A stretch of 64,000 bases of DNA from Evernia prunastri (Eukaryota > Ascomycota > Lecanoromycetes > Lecanorales > Parmeliaceae): positions 186,001 through 250,000 of the forward strand of contig NKYR01000009.1 in assembly GCA_003184365.1 (NCBI GenBank). Reading direction: 5' to 3'. Numbering within the stretch: the stretch's first letter is position 1; each line of letters begins with the position of its first letter. The translations under genes and the position numbers were made by a program. Below are positions 35,146 to 46,869 of the stretch, in pieces. A model generated the notes under the pieces. The model was not told the origin of the DNA. It saw nothing but the letters and a program-made list of their open reading frames with translations, and ran no database searches.

Positions 35146-36714
35146 TCACTCAAGCCTCCGTATCTTCCCTCTCGTCCTGTTCCCCTTAACATCCCTTGCC
35201 TCCTCAATATCTAGCAACGCCACTCTTTTTCTCTCCCCCACCGCCTTCAGCCCATCCCGCACGACCCTCGTCTCCACATTCACCCCTTCCTCCTTCCACT
35301 CCCCCATCTTTACCCCAACCCTGCTTTCAATAGTCAAGAACAAGCTGACATCCCTCTGCCCAACCAATGTAATCGCATCTCCCTTCTTCCCTGCTCTTGC
35401 TGTTCGTCCAACGCGATGAATATAGTCGTCAGGATTGCGCGGGACGTCATAATTGATCACGAGGTCAACTTCTGGGATATCGAGTCCGCGTGATGCGACG
35501 TCTGTGGCTACTAAAAGGCGTGCAGCTGAGGCGCGGAAGCGGGCGAGGTTGTCTATTCGATCTTTCTGGGGAAGCGCTGAGTGAAGGGACGTGACACGGT
35601 GATCTAGCAGCCTGAGCAAGCGTTCGATTAGGTTGGCGGTGGCGGTACGGTTACAAAAGATAATTACTGAGTTTTTAGCAATGTTGCCAGCCGTGAGGAG
35701 CAGAATGTGCAGGTAGGCTTCGCGATAGGTAAGGGGCACCTGGAGGTATGTTTGTTTGAGGGTTGGCGGGACTGAAATCGCAGCGGTATCGGTCTCACAT
35801 ACAAAGATTGGCGGTCGGTCCCTGGCCCTTGGAAGGGACTTCAAGGCCATTACTTCTGGGGTAAGGGTGGCTGTGAATAGACATGTTTGGCGCTCGCTCG
35901 AGGGTGGGAGTGCGGTCAGACAGGTCTCGACATCTGCGAGCATGCTACCGGGCCCAGAAGCTAGTAATCTATCTGCTTCATCCAGTACAACAACCTTGAC
36001 ACGACGTAGTCCAGTTGTAGTGTCCGCGCCAGAAGTAAGGATGTGGTCGGCCAATCGTCCAGGCGTAGCGATGACCACATGGGGTCTTCTCGCAAGCGCC
36101 AGAGCTTGCGGCCGCATCTCTGTACCTCCAGTAACAAGTATCGGCTTGAGCGATTCGGGAGCAGAGATCGCTTTGATTTGCTCGAATATCTGTAATGCAA
36201 GTTCCCTCGTAGGCGTAAGTATAACAGCATATATGCCCACTGGGTCCTCGGCCCATTTTTGCAGTATAGGCACCGCAAATGCCACCGTTTTCCCGCTGCC
36301 CGTTCTGCTCCCTCCTATGACATCTCTTCCTTGCAGAATTCTTGGTATACACCCTTTTTGAATGCCTGTAGGTCTTTTTATTTCCATTGCCGCCAGAGAT
36401 GCGATGAGCCATGGAGAAACATCCAGTGTCGCAAAGCTTGCTTTTGAGTCGACGACTTTGCCATTGCTGACTGTAGGGTGCTGGATGTCTGCAGGGTTGG
36501 GAGGGCTCGGATTAGACTGTTTGGGCTTGATGCGAGACGCGGCCGAGGAAGTTGTTTCTGGCGCTGCTTCTGCTACCGAACCTAACTCTATGTCCGATTC
36601 CGAGGACAGCCGTCGCCTCTTCGCGGGCGTGTCGTTTTCGATGGCTTCGTATGATGAAGAGGTATCACTGCCTGAATCTAAAGAAGTAGATTTCCGCCGG
36701 ACTGGCTGTGGCAT
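35146..36714 (-). CDS. DBP8: DEAD-box RNA helicase Dbp8
   Basis: Single exon, 522 residues. All helicase motifs are visible: Q-motif PTGIQKGCIP (about 115-124), motif I GSRTGSGKT (135-143), Ia PTRELALQ (168-175), Ib TPGRL (217-221), II DEAD (245-248), III TAT (281-283) where most family members have SAT, IV VIIFCNRT, V VATDVASRGLDIPEVDLVIN and VI HRVGRTARAG. The acidic/Ser N terminus and overall length fit Dbp8. Dbp8 works with Esf2 in the 90S pre-ribosome to process 18S rRNA precursors in the nucleolus. The Ser-to-Thr change in motif III is conservative and occurs in relatives. A different DEAD-box ribosome-assembly helicase is possible but less likely. Confidence 0.88.
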   Translation of the reverse strand: MPQPVRRKSTSLDSGSDTSSSYEAIENDTPAKRRRLSSESDIELGSVAEAAPETTSSAASRIKPKQSNPSPPNPADIQHPTVSNGKVVDSKASFATLDVSPWLIASLAAMEIKRPTGIQKGCIPRILQGRDVIGGSRTGSGKTVAFAVPILQKWAEDPVGIYAVILTPTRELALQIFEQIKAISAPESLKPILVTGGTEMRPQALALARRPHVVIATPGRLADHILTSGADTTTGLRRVKVVVLDEADRLLASGPGSMLADVETCLTALPPSSERQTCLFTATLTPEVMALKSLPRARDRPPIFVCETDTAAISVPPTLKQTYLQVPLTYREAYLHILLLTAGNIAKNSVIIFCNRTATANLIERLLRLLDHRVTSLHSALPQKDRIDNLARFRASAARLLVATDVASRGLDIPEVDLVINYDVPRNPDDYIHRVGRTARAGKKGDAITLVGQRDVSLFLTIESRVGVKMGEWKEEGVNVETRVVRDGLKAVGERKRVALLDIEEARDVKGNRTRGKIRRLE

Positions 36715-37436
36715 GGCGGCTGGCGGCGAGACTTGAGCCTATAAACCGAGCTGGCACCTAATCAGGGATGATTTACAGATCGCGCTGCAGGGGAAAAGAT
36801 CTCAACCGGCGAGTTCTCTTGCGCAGAAGCAGTGACAACGCCAAGGTGGCTAGGGCATTGGGTATGCACGCCGAGAAATTTCTGATGCTAACACTTCTGA
36901 CGTCTTTCGATATCGAGTCTTTTGGGGGCGAGCCTACTTTATACTCTACAACAGATTTCTACTCTTGACTCAAGCTGAGAATCAAGTCATCAATTGATGG
37001 CTAGATGGAGCTGGCGAGGTGCTACAATCATTCTAGACTACCAGTGACGCCGTCTCGCAGGCTCGCAAACAATTTGGCAAGATATATGTCAATCGGATCG
37101 TACAGTTCACGCTCAACTGGTTGTCGCGAATTGGAATTTTAATATGAATGTACGAGAGGAACATCACCCGTGTAGGTATGGCGAGCTTGAATTAGATCCC
37201 GAGTTTCAAAGCTACGTACGGCGGAGTGGACCTAGTTGTTCATGAGCAATCAATTAATTAAATGCATCTCAAACAGAGCCCTTGGCCATTTATAGTCTTT
37301 TGGCATAAGGGGAAGGAGTGAAAAGTGAACCCCTGGTAAAGAGTGCAAGCCTAACACCTAGCAACGCCTGCACAATATGATCATAATGAATGTTTCTAGC
37401 AGATAGATCCTATCCGCCCTGCACGCAATGCACCAC
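36715..37436. other. Gene-free stretch
   Basis: A 722-base interval upstream of DBP8 and downstream of the PacC gene. No supported gene or repeat is visible. Confidence 0.5.
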
Positions 37437-39347
37437 CTAGACCCCAGCAAGGACAGGGTACAAGCTGCGTGTTTCCTCTTTCACCGCCGTTTCTTCCTCT
37501 CCATCACTGACATACTTCTGACTATCAAGTCTATGCTTGATCCACGTCCTCAAAGCCTCGATAGTACGTGCATTACCAACCCATTCCTCGTTGTCCTTGA
37601 TAGCTCCCTCGTCCATTTCGCCTGATGATGGCGATGCTATACCCCCCAGAGCTGGATCAAGGTTGGAAGAGGAGAAATCGGTATTACGGTGGGTCAGCGG
37701 CTTCGAGACCGGGCTCCCGGCCGAGGATGAGCTGGAGAAAGCTTTCTTGGGGCCATCATCGGATGTGTCCATCACGTCTTCACGCTTGGGGGTACAAGAA
37801 GGCGCAGCCTTCTGAAGTCTTCCTCCACCGTGTCGGTATTGATGCTCTGATTGGGATCGCAGGGTAGACGTTGGCGCCATGCTCGAAAGGTGGGATACTG
37901 TATCTGAGGTCGATCCTGGCAGTGTAGGGTACATGCCCGTGGCGGGAATAGTCCTAGGAAGTACACTGTTGCTATGGACTGAATGTGGTGAGTGGTCTGA
38001 GTCATGTGAACCAGCGCTTGAAGGCGGCGTCAGCGCAGGAGGGGAATCGTGGTTGGAGTGCGTCGGTGAGGCTCGCGGACCAGGTGCGTAGCTGACATTG
38101 GGTGCACTTGGTAGTTGCATTCCCGGGGGAGAATGACTTTGGCGCAGGGGAATAGCACCAGGCTGACCGGCCCCAGCTGCAGCAACATTGTTGGGGTTGT
38201 CGTAGATGGTTAATTGCATGGCTTGGAAGACATGGTCGGCGTTCAGAAGATCATCCTTCGTCCTCAAGTTTGGCACCATCGGCAGGGCATACTGCGCTGT
38301 CGGTGCGTAGACACTTGCTTCGGCCTCATTCCCGGACTGCGTATGTTGGTAATCGCCCATGGACTGGCCTGGAAGGAAAGGTAGCTGACTGCCTTGTATG
38401 GCTGACAGACGGGTTCCGATCTGGGCGTAAGAAGTAGGATCGAACGTGCCGCGTTGAGTATCCAATACTAGATTCTTAATGGACTCGAGACCATGCTTAT
38501 GAGACTCAACGGGGTGGCTGTTCCCTTCATGATCGACGGCGTACGAGACGTTGCCATAGGAGTAGGACGCTTGTTGCGTAGGCGCATAAGAATACTGCGA
38601 GCCATTTTGAACTGGCTGCTGAGCGTAGCCCATAGGCATGTTCGAGTGAAGAGGCTGCTGGTGGTCGGGGAAGAATCCTGCCGCTGTAGAAGCGAGGGCT
38701 TGCAAGTCAGTGACGATGTCTAAAGTATGTTAGGTTGAGGGAGCCCTCTTGAGAATTCAAGGAGATGCGTGGTGTAGGATGGGCTACTTACGCTTATTTT
38801 GAGCCTGTGGATTGTATCCTCCGTTCTGCCCATTCTGATGGCCACGGTTGGCTCCGTTGGCCCCGGCGTTTTGTCCGAGGGCGGAGTCGTCGGCATGAGT
38901 CTTGACGTGCTTCTTCAAGTCCTGAGGTCTCTTGAAGGCCTTGCCACAAAAATCGCATCGGTGTGGCTTCAAAGGTACATGGACACGGATGTGTGACGTG
39001 ATGTGATCGCGCTTCACAACAGTGACGCGACAGGTACCCCAGGCACAAGTCAGGTTGAGGTTGTTGGTACTCTTGCGACCGATGTGGCTTTCGCAAACGT
39101 GTTCCTAATGAGCCAAGATCAGCTCGAACCTTTGAAGAGCTTTGCGGATTGCATTACTCACATAGAGCGTTTCAGCGTTGGGCGCTCTGTCAGCGCATCC
39201 TACCCACTGACATTGGAATTGGTTGTCAGAGCTCTGCAAGGGTGCTATCGGCGCTGGATGTTGATGTTGGACGGCCTGCTGCCCCTGCTGATGATTTTGA
39301 TGGCTTTCAGTGTGGAGGCCGCCTTGGCCTTCTTCTTGGCTCGACAT
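37437..39347 (-). CDS. pacC: pH-response transcription factor PacC
   Basis: Three exons, 39347-39162, 39104-38792 and 38719-37437, give 593 residues. The start is the ATG at 39347. Three C2H2 fingers occupy about residues 46-132: CQWVGC with H65/H69, CAWGTC with HITSHIRVH, and CDFCGKAF with HVKTH. The first finger spans the exon 1-2 junction. PacC/Rim101 activates alkaline-expressed genes and represses acid ones, binding GCCARG. Latent full-length PacC is opened by PalB-dependent and proteasomal cleavage, which requires PalA binding to two YPXL/I motifs. Here MYPTLPG and LYPVLAG fit those motifs. Seven GCCAAG sites upstream suggest autoregulation. At 593 residues it is slightly short for the family, so the C-terminal region between the motifs is compact. 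Confidence 0.95.
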
Positions 39348-39454
39348 TCTTGGCAGTGGAGCGGAGAGGATATCCACCAAGATAGACGTTTATGATGATG
39401 GAAAACCCACGACTTCTACAACAACTTTGTGTATAAGCTTGATATGAATCCGTG

Positions 39455-39909
39455 GCCAAGAGAGAAAGCCTTGGTTAAGATGTTGATGAGAGAAGGAGCA
39501 AGTGGACGGATACTCGAGTGAGAAGAATAGCGAAAAAGCCGCTAATTTCGCCAAGAACGCCAAGAGCGGGGCCTTGGCTAAAATAACTCAAAAAACACTT
39601 AGCTGGGAGTGGTGAGCGAAAGGTTGGCGAAGTTGAGCTCAGCACTGCCCCAATACTGTGATTATGGCGAGCAAAATTTTTGCTCTTTTTGCTCTTTTTG
39701 CTCTTTCTCTTACTCTCTGTGTCTCTCTGTCTGTCTCTCTGTTTCTCTCTTTTTCTCTCTCGCTCGGGGTGCTGAAGGGTGGCACATCATGGCTTTTCAT
39801 CTCGCTTTCCCCCTTGCATTGATTGCATCCGAATAACAAGGAGTCGGTCGGTGTCTGAAAATGCCAAGCCTCTAAATGCCTTGGCAAAGATTCCCGCTCT
39901 CATGCCAAG
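39455..39909. promoter_or_regulatory. Cluster of PacC-type GCCAAG sites upstream of pacC
   Basis: Seven exact GCCAAG hexamers lie between 108 and 562 bases upstream of the pacC start. On the plus strand they start at 39455, 39550, 39559, 39863 and 39904; on the minus strand they occupy 39573-39578 and 39880-39885. About 0.2 would be expected by chance in this length on both strands. GCCARG is the established PacC binding core. Confidence 0.75.
39681..39765. repeat. Pyrimidine-rich tract
   Basis: A run built of TGCTCTTTTT and GTCTCTCT units, almost purely C and T on the plus strand. It sits between the two halves of the GCCAAG cluster. The tract is a simple low-complexity region, possibly nucleosome-excluding. 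Confidence 0.85.
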
Positions 39910-40576
39910 TTTACCAAGGATTTCCGCCACGAAGTAATGCAACCCCCCAGTCTCGCCCAGCCCCCTTCCCTAAGGTAAGGTGATCTCGGCCTTATCTACT
40001 CCGTAAGAAGAAATGTCGCTCAACTGAGTAAAGTACAGAGTAATCTCGGCAATAGGATGGCATAAGCGTAAGGTATCTATCTTATGAGTACGGAGGTACA
40101 TGTTATTATCTAGTAAGCGGTCCGCTAATTTGCCCAGATCGAATCGAGACTTTTCAATACCAGCATTCCAGCTAGAATCTGGCTCTTTAGCCTCTTTATT
40201 ACATGTCTTCGCGCTAATACTGGGTAGGAAGCGATTGGTTCAATGGTTGAGGATTGACTCGATTCATCACTCATCAAAACTTCAGAAGCGAGTAAGCCTT
40301 TCTTCGTATATAGCGTATGTAACATTATTAAGTATTAAGTACATGTACTCTATATCGTTGTTTCTAAGCGCATCTGATACATCCAACTATTCTTCGACCA
40401 GATACTCCTAGCGTCTTGCGCTTTTATAATGACGCGTCCCTCCGGGCTGAGTGAATTACAATTCATGCCGTATCAAGTCTTTTCCTTATGTACAAAGACG
40501 CATCATTGAAAATGGTGTCAGTGTCGTCAGAGGATGCAAACGAAGGTCCGGTGCCGAATATTTCCGGTACGGTTCA
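39910..40576. other. Gene-free stretch
   Basis: Between the pacC upstream region and the 3' end of the Zn2Cys6 gene I see no supported gene. Short open frames around 40100-40411 have no domain. Confidence 0.5.
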
Positions 40577-43500
40577 TCAAGGGTATTGCCTGTATCCTTG
40601 ATTCATCCATCCGCCCCAGGCCTCACCGAACAATTGATCCATGTTCCCGCCAGATGTGCCGCCTGGTCTTTGCTGCTGCTGCCGTTGCTGCCGTTGCTGC
40701 TGCTGTTGTTCTGACCAGCCGCGGCCTTCGTTTCCTTGCAGAGGTATCGTAGTGGGCGTGGGGTCTGCGCTACTCATGCCCATTGAAGGATTCATGCTCT
40801 GCATTCCAAAGCCTTGCTGCTGGCCTTGCATCATATATGGCAGCGAACCGTAGTCTAGGTTGTTATAAGGGGCGCCTGAGGTGTTTGGTGGACTGAACAT
40901 GTTGGGGTCCATCGGGTTCTCTTGCTTGATGGATTGCCTGTGTTCGAGCGTAGTCATAGGTTGGTTAGGGTAAGCGAAAGGGTCGGTCGAAGGGAACATC
41001 ATGGAGGAGAGATCAGACACATAGTTGTTTTGCATACTATTTGAAGTCGCGCTTGAGGGTATAGAGCTTCCTGGGCTATTGTTTGAGGCGTTGTAAGGAT
41101 CCTGCGAACCCATCCGGTAAACTGGATCAAGGTTCGTCATTTGATCGCGCAGTGGCAAGGACTCCTGTGCAATTGATGCACGTTTCGACGACCCTTGCGA
41201 ATTGGGTGAAATATTTGACCGACGCATAGAATTGCTGACGTTCTGGCTTCTCGCGGGGGGTTCGGGCGCTCGTTGTGGTATTTGCGACAAGCCTGAAGGT
41301 AGCTGCGAAGGTGCTGATCTCTTCTTCTGTGGTTGTGGGGCAGAATCGAGCGCTCCTTGAAGCTTTTGGGGAAGCTGTTCAAACATATTCTATGGTATAT
41401 GTCAGTATGTAAGGAACACTTTTCTAATCCCCAATTTGAGTTGCTCGTACCGCTAAGACCTTTGAGCACCTATCGGCAGCATGGCTTTTTGCTGCCAACC
41501 CAGCAAGGGTATCTTTTCCTTCATACGCATCTTTCAAGATGTTTTCACTCATTTGGCTCCGAGGGTTCTCAAGCACGAAGAATACCAAAGAGATGACGGA
41601 AAAGAAGGTTGTGTACATGTAGAACCAGTATGAACCAACTAGAAGCCCTTGTTTCTTCATCTCTGTTGTCAGGTGGACGATGTTGCGAGAGACACTGATA
41701 CAGGCTGCGGCGCAGGCATAAGAACGCTTATCGATGTTCTTGGCCTGGAGGGTTTGAGAAACGTAGTGGAGAAAGGGACGATAAAGGAACATTTCGCAGT
41801 GTGCATAAGCCATCCTTAACAGATGCCTTATCCTGATAGAAGAGTCAGTTCGAACTTGAGAAGTCTCGGCCACTTCATCTTGCCTGATAAATTCTGGTGC
41901 AGCTCCTTCGCCAGGTTTGAATTCCTCTGGCAGGTTATTCATCCATTTTTGCAAATCTGCTTCAATTTCACGGATTTTGGCATGGCTCACCACATATGAA
42001 TGGCTACCTTTCCCATGCACATGCGCCGTTCCCTTGATAGGGTAAACGTATTTCACAGTCTTGGCTAGGATATCAACCAGGTTGGTGTGGGCATTCAATG
42101 CCACGTTAACCGACAACCTCCCCTGCGGCATTGACAGTATCCCTTCTTTCGTTATGTATTCATCGTCTATTTCCTCAGGCATTTCTTGGTCGATGTCATC
42201 GTTATTTAACATTTGGGGTAGACCCAGTAATGCTCCAACGTATATGTCCAACTTCCGAACGATCCACCATATCCGTTTTCGAAGCTCTGTTTCGATGGGA
42301 TCGAAAGTGTTGGAAACAGCGCGATGCAAGCCCATGCGGATTGCTGATCTAAGAACTATGCCTATGTACGAATAGCACGTACTGAGTCGTGCGGAAGATT
42401 GGAGGAACAAGACGATGAAGAGCATTGTTTGCAATGATGTCAAGTCTCGACAATCAGTCACGTCAATCATCGACCGGGCTATCCTAAACCACTTGAAGCT
42501 AGGCACATTTAGTATTTACGGCTGTCATACTTGATTGAATGCCCGTTACTCACCCTTGCTCGAAAGCATTGTCGTAGCCAAACCTCTGCAACGCGCTTTG
42601 CTCCGCACTCGCGAACAAGGTGCCGAGTGCAATTACTGCATACAATTGCGGCAGAAAGTTTTTCTCTTCATCTCCAAAGCTTTTCGGCGGTGTATCGTAG
42701 ATTCGGTGAAGCATAGCGTCAAATGTTGGCCGATGCACAAGTCGTAATATCGCACAGGCGTCGTCCAGCGCGTTCGATGTCAGCATTAAGGCACAACTCT
42801 TGGCGCATAAATCACGCGTATTCGGTAAGTTTGGGTCTTGCAAACGATCTGCCGAGGAGTTTGGAGATTCGATGGACTGCGAGATAGTTTCAGCCCGCAA
42901 GAACGGCAATGCATGTTGCCCATCGGCAGTCTGCCCCATCAAGTCGCCGAACTGCTCGCGCATCTTCCTCAAGAAAACAGTGCCTGAAGAGTGACCCCGA
43001 AAGTCCCAGTTACCTTGATCGTCCAAGTCCAGAGAGCCAGTGTTGGTCACCATAGACTCGAGCACCGAATCTTTCTCCCCATCGCTCCCTTGCTGGGTTT
43101 TGGCTATCGGTACCCAAGGTCTCGCTTGGGCGGTATGAGGCTGAAACCCTTGGTTGGGGGAAAGGTGCATGCGTTGAGTGACACCAAGGTCAGCATTGGG
43201 ATCGTCGAGATCAACACCTGGAAGAACGTTCCTTAGGAGCGCTTCGGCACGCTGGAGTCTATTCTCCAGTGCTTCAACGTACTGAGGGGCTGGATTACGT
43301 CGTCGGTTGGATGGTTGGTCATAGGTGCATTCTGCGTCAAGTAATGGTCAGCCTCGAGCATTCAAAAGCTGCCGGTGGCCCTTCGGAGCACCGCTGTTTG
43401 ATACCGACCGTAACTATACACAGTGCAGTGTGTACACGGTTGCTTCCCATCGCACTTGATTTTCTTCCTTCGACACTCATCGCAGGCTCTGGTCACACGC

Positions 43501-43676
43501 CTACGCTTCTGCATTGGCAATGAGATTTGGGAGGGCTGAGTTGAGGACGGTCCAGCAGAGGTGGTTGGGTTCGCGGAGCTCTGCTGTTGCGACTGCCACT
43601 GCGCTTCAGGCATTGCCGCGTCATCCTCGTAGTCATCTTCTGCTGAAGAGCCAGAACGGCTTTGAGAATGGGACAT
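40577..43676 (-). CDS. Zn2Cys6 fungal-specific transcription factor
   Basis: Four exons, 43676-43409, 43331-42554, 42498-41451 and 41389-40577, give 968 residues in consistent phase. The binuclear cluster has Cys65, 68, 75, 81, 84 and 91 (ACDECRRKKIKCDGKQPC, then THCTVYSYEC). Exon 1 ends in codon 90, so the sixth cysteine is on exon 2. A linker and dimerising coiled coil follow (PQYVEALENRLQRAEALL). The fungal-specific regulatory domain (PF04082 type) covers roughly 240-640, with SYIGIVLRSAIRMGLHR and ELRKRIWWIVRKLDIYVG. The C terminus is Gln/Ser-rich, including a polyglutamine-like run encoded by CTG repeats near 40670-40712. Regulated pathway unknown. A 7-codon uORF overlaps the start codon. 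Confidence 0.9.
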
Positions 43677-43699
43677 TATGGCTCGATAAGGGAGCACAT
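43676..43699 (-). promoter_or_regulatory. 7-codon uORF overlapping the Zn2Cys6 start codon
   Basis: Reading the minus strand, ATG at 43699 opens a frame of seven codons ending TAA at 43678-43676. The last A of that stop is the first base of the main ATG (TAATG). Such one-base overlaps favour stop-restart translation and often keep main-frame output low. Whether the transcript includes the uORF is not shown here. Confidence 0.6.
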
Positions 43700-45471
43700 G
43701 GTAGGAAGTGTGTGGGCCGCCGTCTTAAAGATATCTTTCAAGCGGAGGGTGAAGGGGGAAAATAATCAAGATGGGTTTGATGGTTGACAGCAGGCACGTC
43801 TGGAGTGTGCGTACTGACTGCATCGGGTTTAACTCGGATTTTCAGGATTCAAACAAAGTAGGTAATACTTTGCAGAAGTTTGCAGAAGATCAGCGGTTGG
43901 AGTTACACGTAGTAACACTTATTCGCGCTCCGGATAGGGTTCTTTCCCGCCCTTTTTCATCCACCGATTGTTCCTTTGATCCTTTTATCATTTCCTCTCC
44001 TTATAAAAGTGTCGGTCGTTCCGTAACATAGAATCATTCGATCCAATCTGGACCATACTTCTCTCTTTCTTCGAATTTCTTTTTCAGTGCTTGTTTTAAT
44101 CTCGAGTTGCGAACTCATCCAATGGGTTTGGAGTGCGCTGTTGTTGTCGAAGAGGAATAAATTTTGATGCCAAGACACTGATGTCATACTTCAAAGAAAG
44201 TCAACAGTCGTCAGCCACAAGGCCATTTTTTCTCAATTTTTTTCGAATTTCAGTTTTCATAAATTCCAACATGTATGTAACTATCATAACTTACTTTACT
44301 TTATTGCTCTTGTGAATCTGAGACTATTCTCCCTCATCTCCGCTCGAGTACTTTTGTACCGAGGAGATATGATTACGGCAGAAGTCATAGCGTGTCCCGA
44401 CATGACTCGAGTGATGGAGGTGTGAATGACGATTCGCTGCCTCATGGTGGAAAGTCGTTCTCCTACAGGGATCTGACGCCATATGGCGACGCCTCTATGC
44501 AGGGCTTGCACCCCCAGTAATCCCCAGCGGCATTATCCCGTCACCTAAAGGTCACCTAAGGTCCTCTAAGGTCCTAACGAAATTAATTTCCCTTACCCCG
44601 GAGCCGTTTCCGAATTGAAGATTTCATAGCAGTAACGATTATGCACAGTCATGGCTTACGCACACCTCTCAACTTCTTCCAGCTGCCTTTTCGTATCATT
44701 TCTCTTACTCGTATGGGTCTAGATCATTTCCACACCAGGCACATACCGAGAAGCGGTGCTCCATCACCTCCATCACAGTCTCCAAAAGGCAGGTCGATAA
44801 GGGATCTTTTTATCAATTTTACTCTCAGCACATGGCCCTCTTACGGTAGCCAAAAGTGTGAAGACTCCAACCAAGGCGCTAAAGTCAGGTACATCGCGAC
44901 TTATGTACAACATGCGGCAATGCCGACCAACGAGTAAAAGTATTTTTGCTTTTGCACCCCATTCATGCACCCCATATCAACGGCAGTCCGAATCTATGCA
45001 AGATTTCTAACCCGGATCCAGATCAATCTTTTTTTTCTTCTTCTTTTTTTTGGGGGGGACTCTGGTTTTCATTATGATTGTTGATCAGGATTATTACCTA
45101 AATCAGACCTCTCACGATTGATGAATTTTCCACAATTAATGGTGGAACGGCCCCAGCCATTCTTCTCAACCCTCAGTGGGATGGATACTGAAGGTGGCCA
45201 GATGATCGATTCTGGCTTCTCTCATCACGGTATTGCCCTGGTCCGGAGAGCAAAGAACGCTTACGAGGACCCCACGATCTGTATGCACAGCTTAATTGTG
45301 GTGTATGGTCGATGCGATTAGTGTGTCCGATGAAGCCATCTATATCATGAGGTAGATAAGTAGTGACGGTATCACTGTGGCTTTTTGCAAAGGGTAACGT
45401 TTGTGGCGTAAATCAAAATAGAGACTAACGCTAGGGTTTCTCTACTCTGCCGGTGGTCACTGCCGAATTTC
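43700..45471. other. Gene-free stretch left of the mobile element
   Basis: No supported gene. It holds the upstream region of the Zn2Cys6 gene, short repeats of CTAAGGTCC around 44545-44575, and a T/C then G homopolymer-rich stretch at about 45029-45060. Confidence 0.5.
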
Positions 45472-46145
45472 TTGTCTCCAATAGCTTTAGACCCCCTGCT
45501 TAGGCCGATTTAGCGCCATCTTTAATTTTTTAGTGCATTGTGAGTCGGCCCCGCAGGGGGTCTGCACCAAAAACCCCCAGTTTCTTGAATTCTATTCGAG
45601 ATATGCCAAGATGTGCCAAGGCTACGGCGAAAATCGATTGATGCTAGTTAGAATACCGAAATTTATGGTAATATTGACCATTGCAGCTAAATACATCATG
45701 ATATCACATCTACCATGATGCCGGGAGTCCTCCACTCAGTGATCTGTATAAATATATCATAGCTGATAAGCGCCAGCTCCAGCATATGTCCAACTTTCCA
45801 ACAATACCACCAACATCCGCTTTCCTACCCAGAGACCACAGTAGCATACTCCCTCCCACGTGCCAGGCTAACCTTATATAGCTAGCTCGATATTCGATGA
45901 TAGTCTATTTACAAATGGTCTGGTATCTGGTAGCACGTTCTCTATTCCTCACGCTTCACTACATCAACAATGGACATCCGTCCATCTTCGCCGCTAAGTA
46001 GCCCCCCTCCGCCTTCCTCTCCTCCGACTTCCTCTCCTCCGCCTTACTCCCCCCCACATTCTCGCCACTCGAGCCTAGAACGCGTTTCATACACAGGAAC
46101 AGCCAGAAAGCGACCTCGGTTATCTCATCGTCGTCCCCCGCGCTC
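45472..46145 (+). mobile_element. Partial left part of a second element copy, ending at an assembly gap
   Basis: Bases 45472-46145 match 46372-47045 at a constant offset of 900. There are only a handful of differences: about four around 45485-45488, one near 45787 and one near 45959. The stretch includes the left hairpin, a TATA box, and the first 58 codons of the DUF6589-like gene (ATG 45970). It then ends at a single N (46146). Its left flank (before 45472) is unlike the flank of the 46372 copy. I read it as the left edge of another copy or allele joined here by scaffolding. Confidence 0.75.
45489..45563. repeat. Left-end hairpin, first copy
   Basis: AGACCCCCTGC at 45489-45499 is perfectly complementary to GCAGGGGGTCT at 45553-45563, around a 53-base loop. 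An imperfect extension (AGGCCGA with GTCGGCC) lies inside. The equivalent hairpin is present in the second copy. Confidence 0.75.
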
Positions 46146-46146
46146 N
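46146..46146. other. Assembly gap (single N) between two contigs
   Basis: A single N joins the first partial copy to a contig with an unrelated left flank (46147-46371), which then restarts the same element sequence. Five more single Ns follow at 48130, 48306, 50453, 50724 and 52295. All lie inside the element. Confidence 0.9.
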
Positions 46147-46371
46147 CCCCCCCCCGTAGATTGGCGGTATTGTTAGTCAGGCGGTTAGAACAGGTCATCC
46201 TTTTGTCATTTAGGGGTCTTTCTGGCACGGTTCAGGGCCCCGGACGCCATCATTCCTGCCTGTAAGCCCTGCGGTACCGTCAAATTTTTTTTCTTCCTCA
46301 CTGAGGGCGAAGCACGGTCGGTTCAAATTTCGCGTTAGCCCTAGCCCTAACTCCTTTCATGCCTGTTTAGT
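46147..46371. other. Left flank of the second element copy
   Basis: This 225-base stretch is unlike the flank of the first copy. It opens with a C-run next to the N (possibly low-quality sequence) and contains a telomere-like CCCTAGCCCTAA at 46339-46350. It may be outer element sequence or a different insertion site. Confidence 0.5.
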
Positions 46372-46386
46372 TTGTCTCCAATAGTC

Positions 46387-46465
46387 GCAGACCCCCTGCT
46401 TAGGCCGATTTAGCGCCATCTTTAATTTTTTAGTGCATTGTGAGTCGGCCCCGCAGGGGGTCTGC
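46387..46465. repeat. Left-end hairpin, second copy
   Basis: GCAGACCCCCTGC (46387-46399) and GCAGGGGGTCTGC (46453-46465) form perfect 13-base arms around a 53-base loop. The first copy has only 11 perfect bases because of changes just outside the arm. Confidence 0.8.
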
Positions 46466-46646
46466 ACCAAAAACCCCCAGTTTCTTGAATTCTATTCGAG
46501 ATATGCCAAGATGTGCCAAGGCTACGGCGAAAATCGATTGATGCTAGTTAGAATACCGAAATTTATGGTAATATTGACCATTGCAGCTAAATACATCATG
46601 ATATCACATCTACCATGATGCCGGGAGTCCTCCACTCAGTGATCTG

Positions 46647-46657
46647 TATAAATATAT
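46647..46657 (+). promoter_or_regulatory. TATA box of the DUF6589-like gene
   Basis: TATAAATATAT lies 213 bases upstream of the ATG at 46870. The identical 11-mer occurs on the minus strand at 54118-54128, 132 bases upstream of the helicase start. Confidence 0.6.
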
Positions 46658-46869
46658 CATAGCTGATAAGCGCCAGCTCCAGCATATATCCAACTTTCCA
46701 ACAATACCACCAACATCCGCTTTCCTACCCAGAGACCACAGTAGCATACTCCCTCCCACGTGCCAGGCTAACCTTATATAGCTAGCTCGATATTCGATGA
46801 TAGTCTATTTACAAATGGTCTGGTATCTGGTAGCACGTTCTCTATTCCTCACGCTTCATTACATCAACA

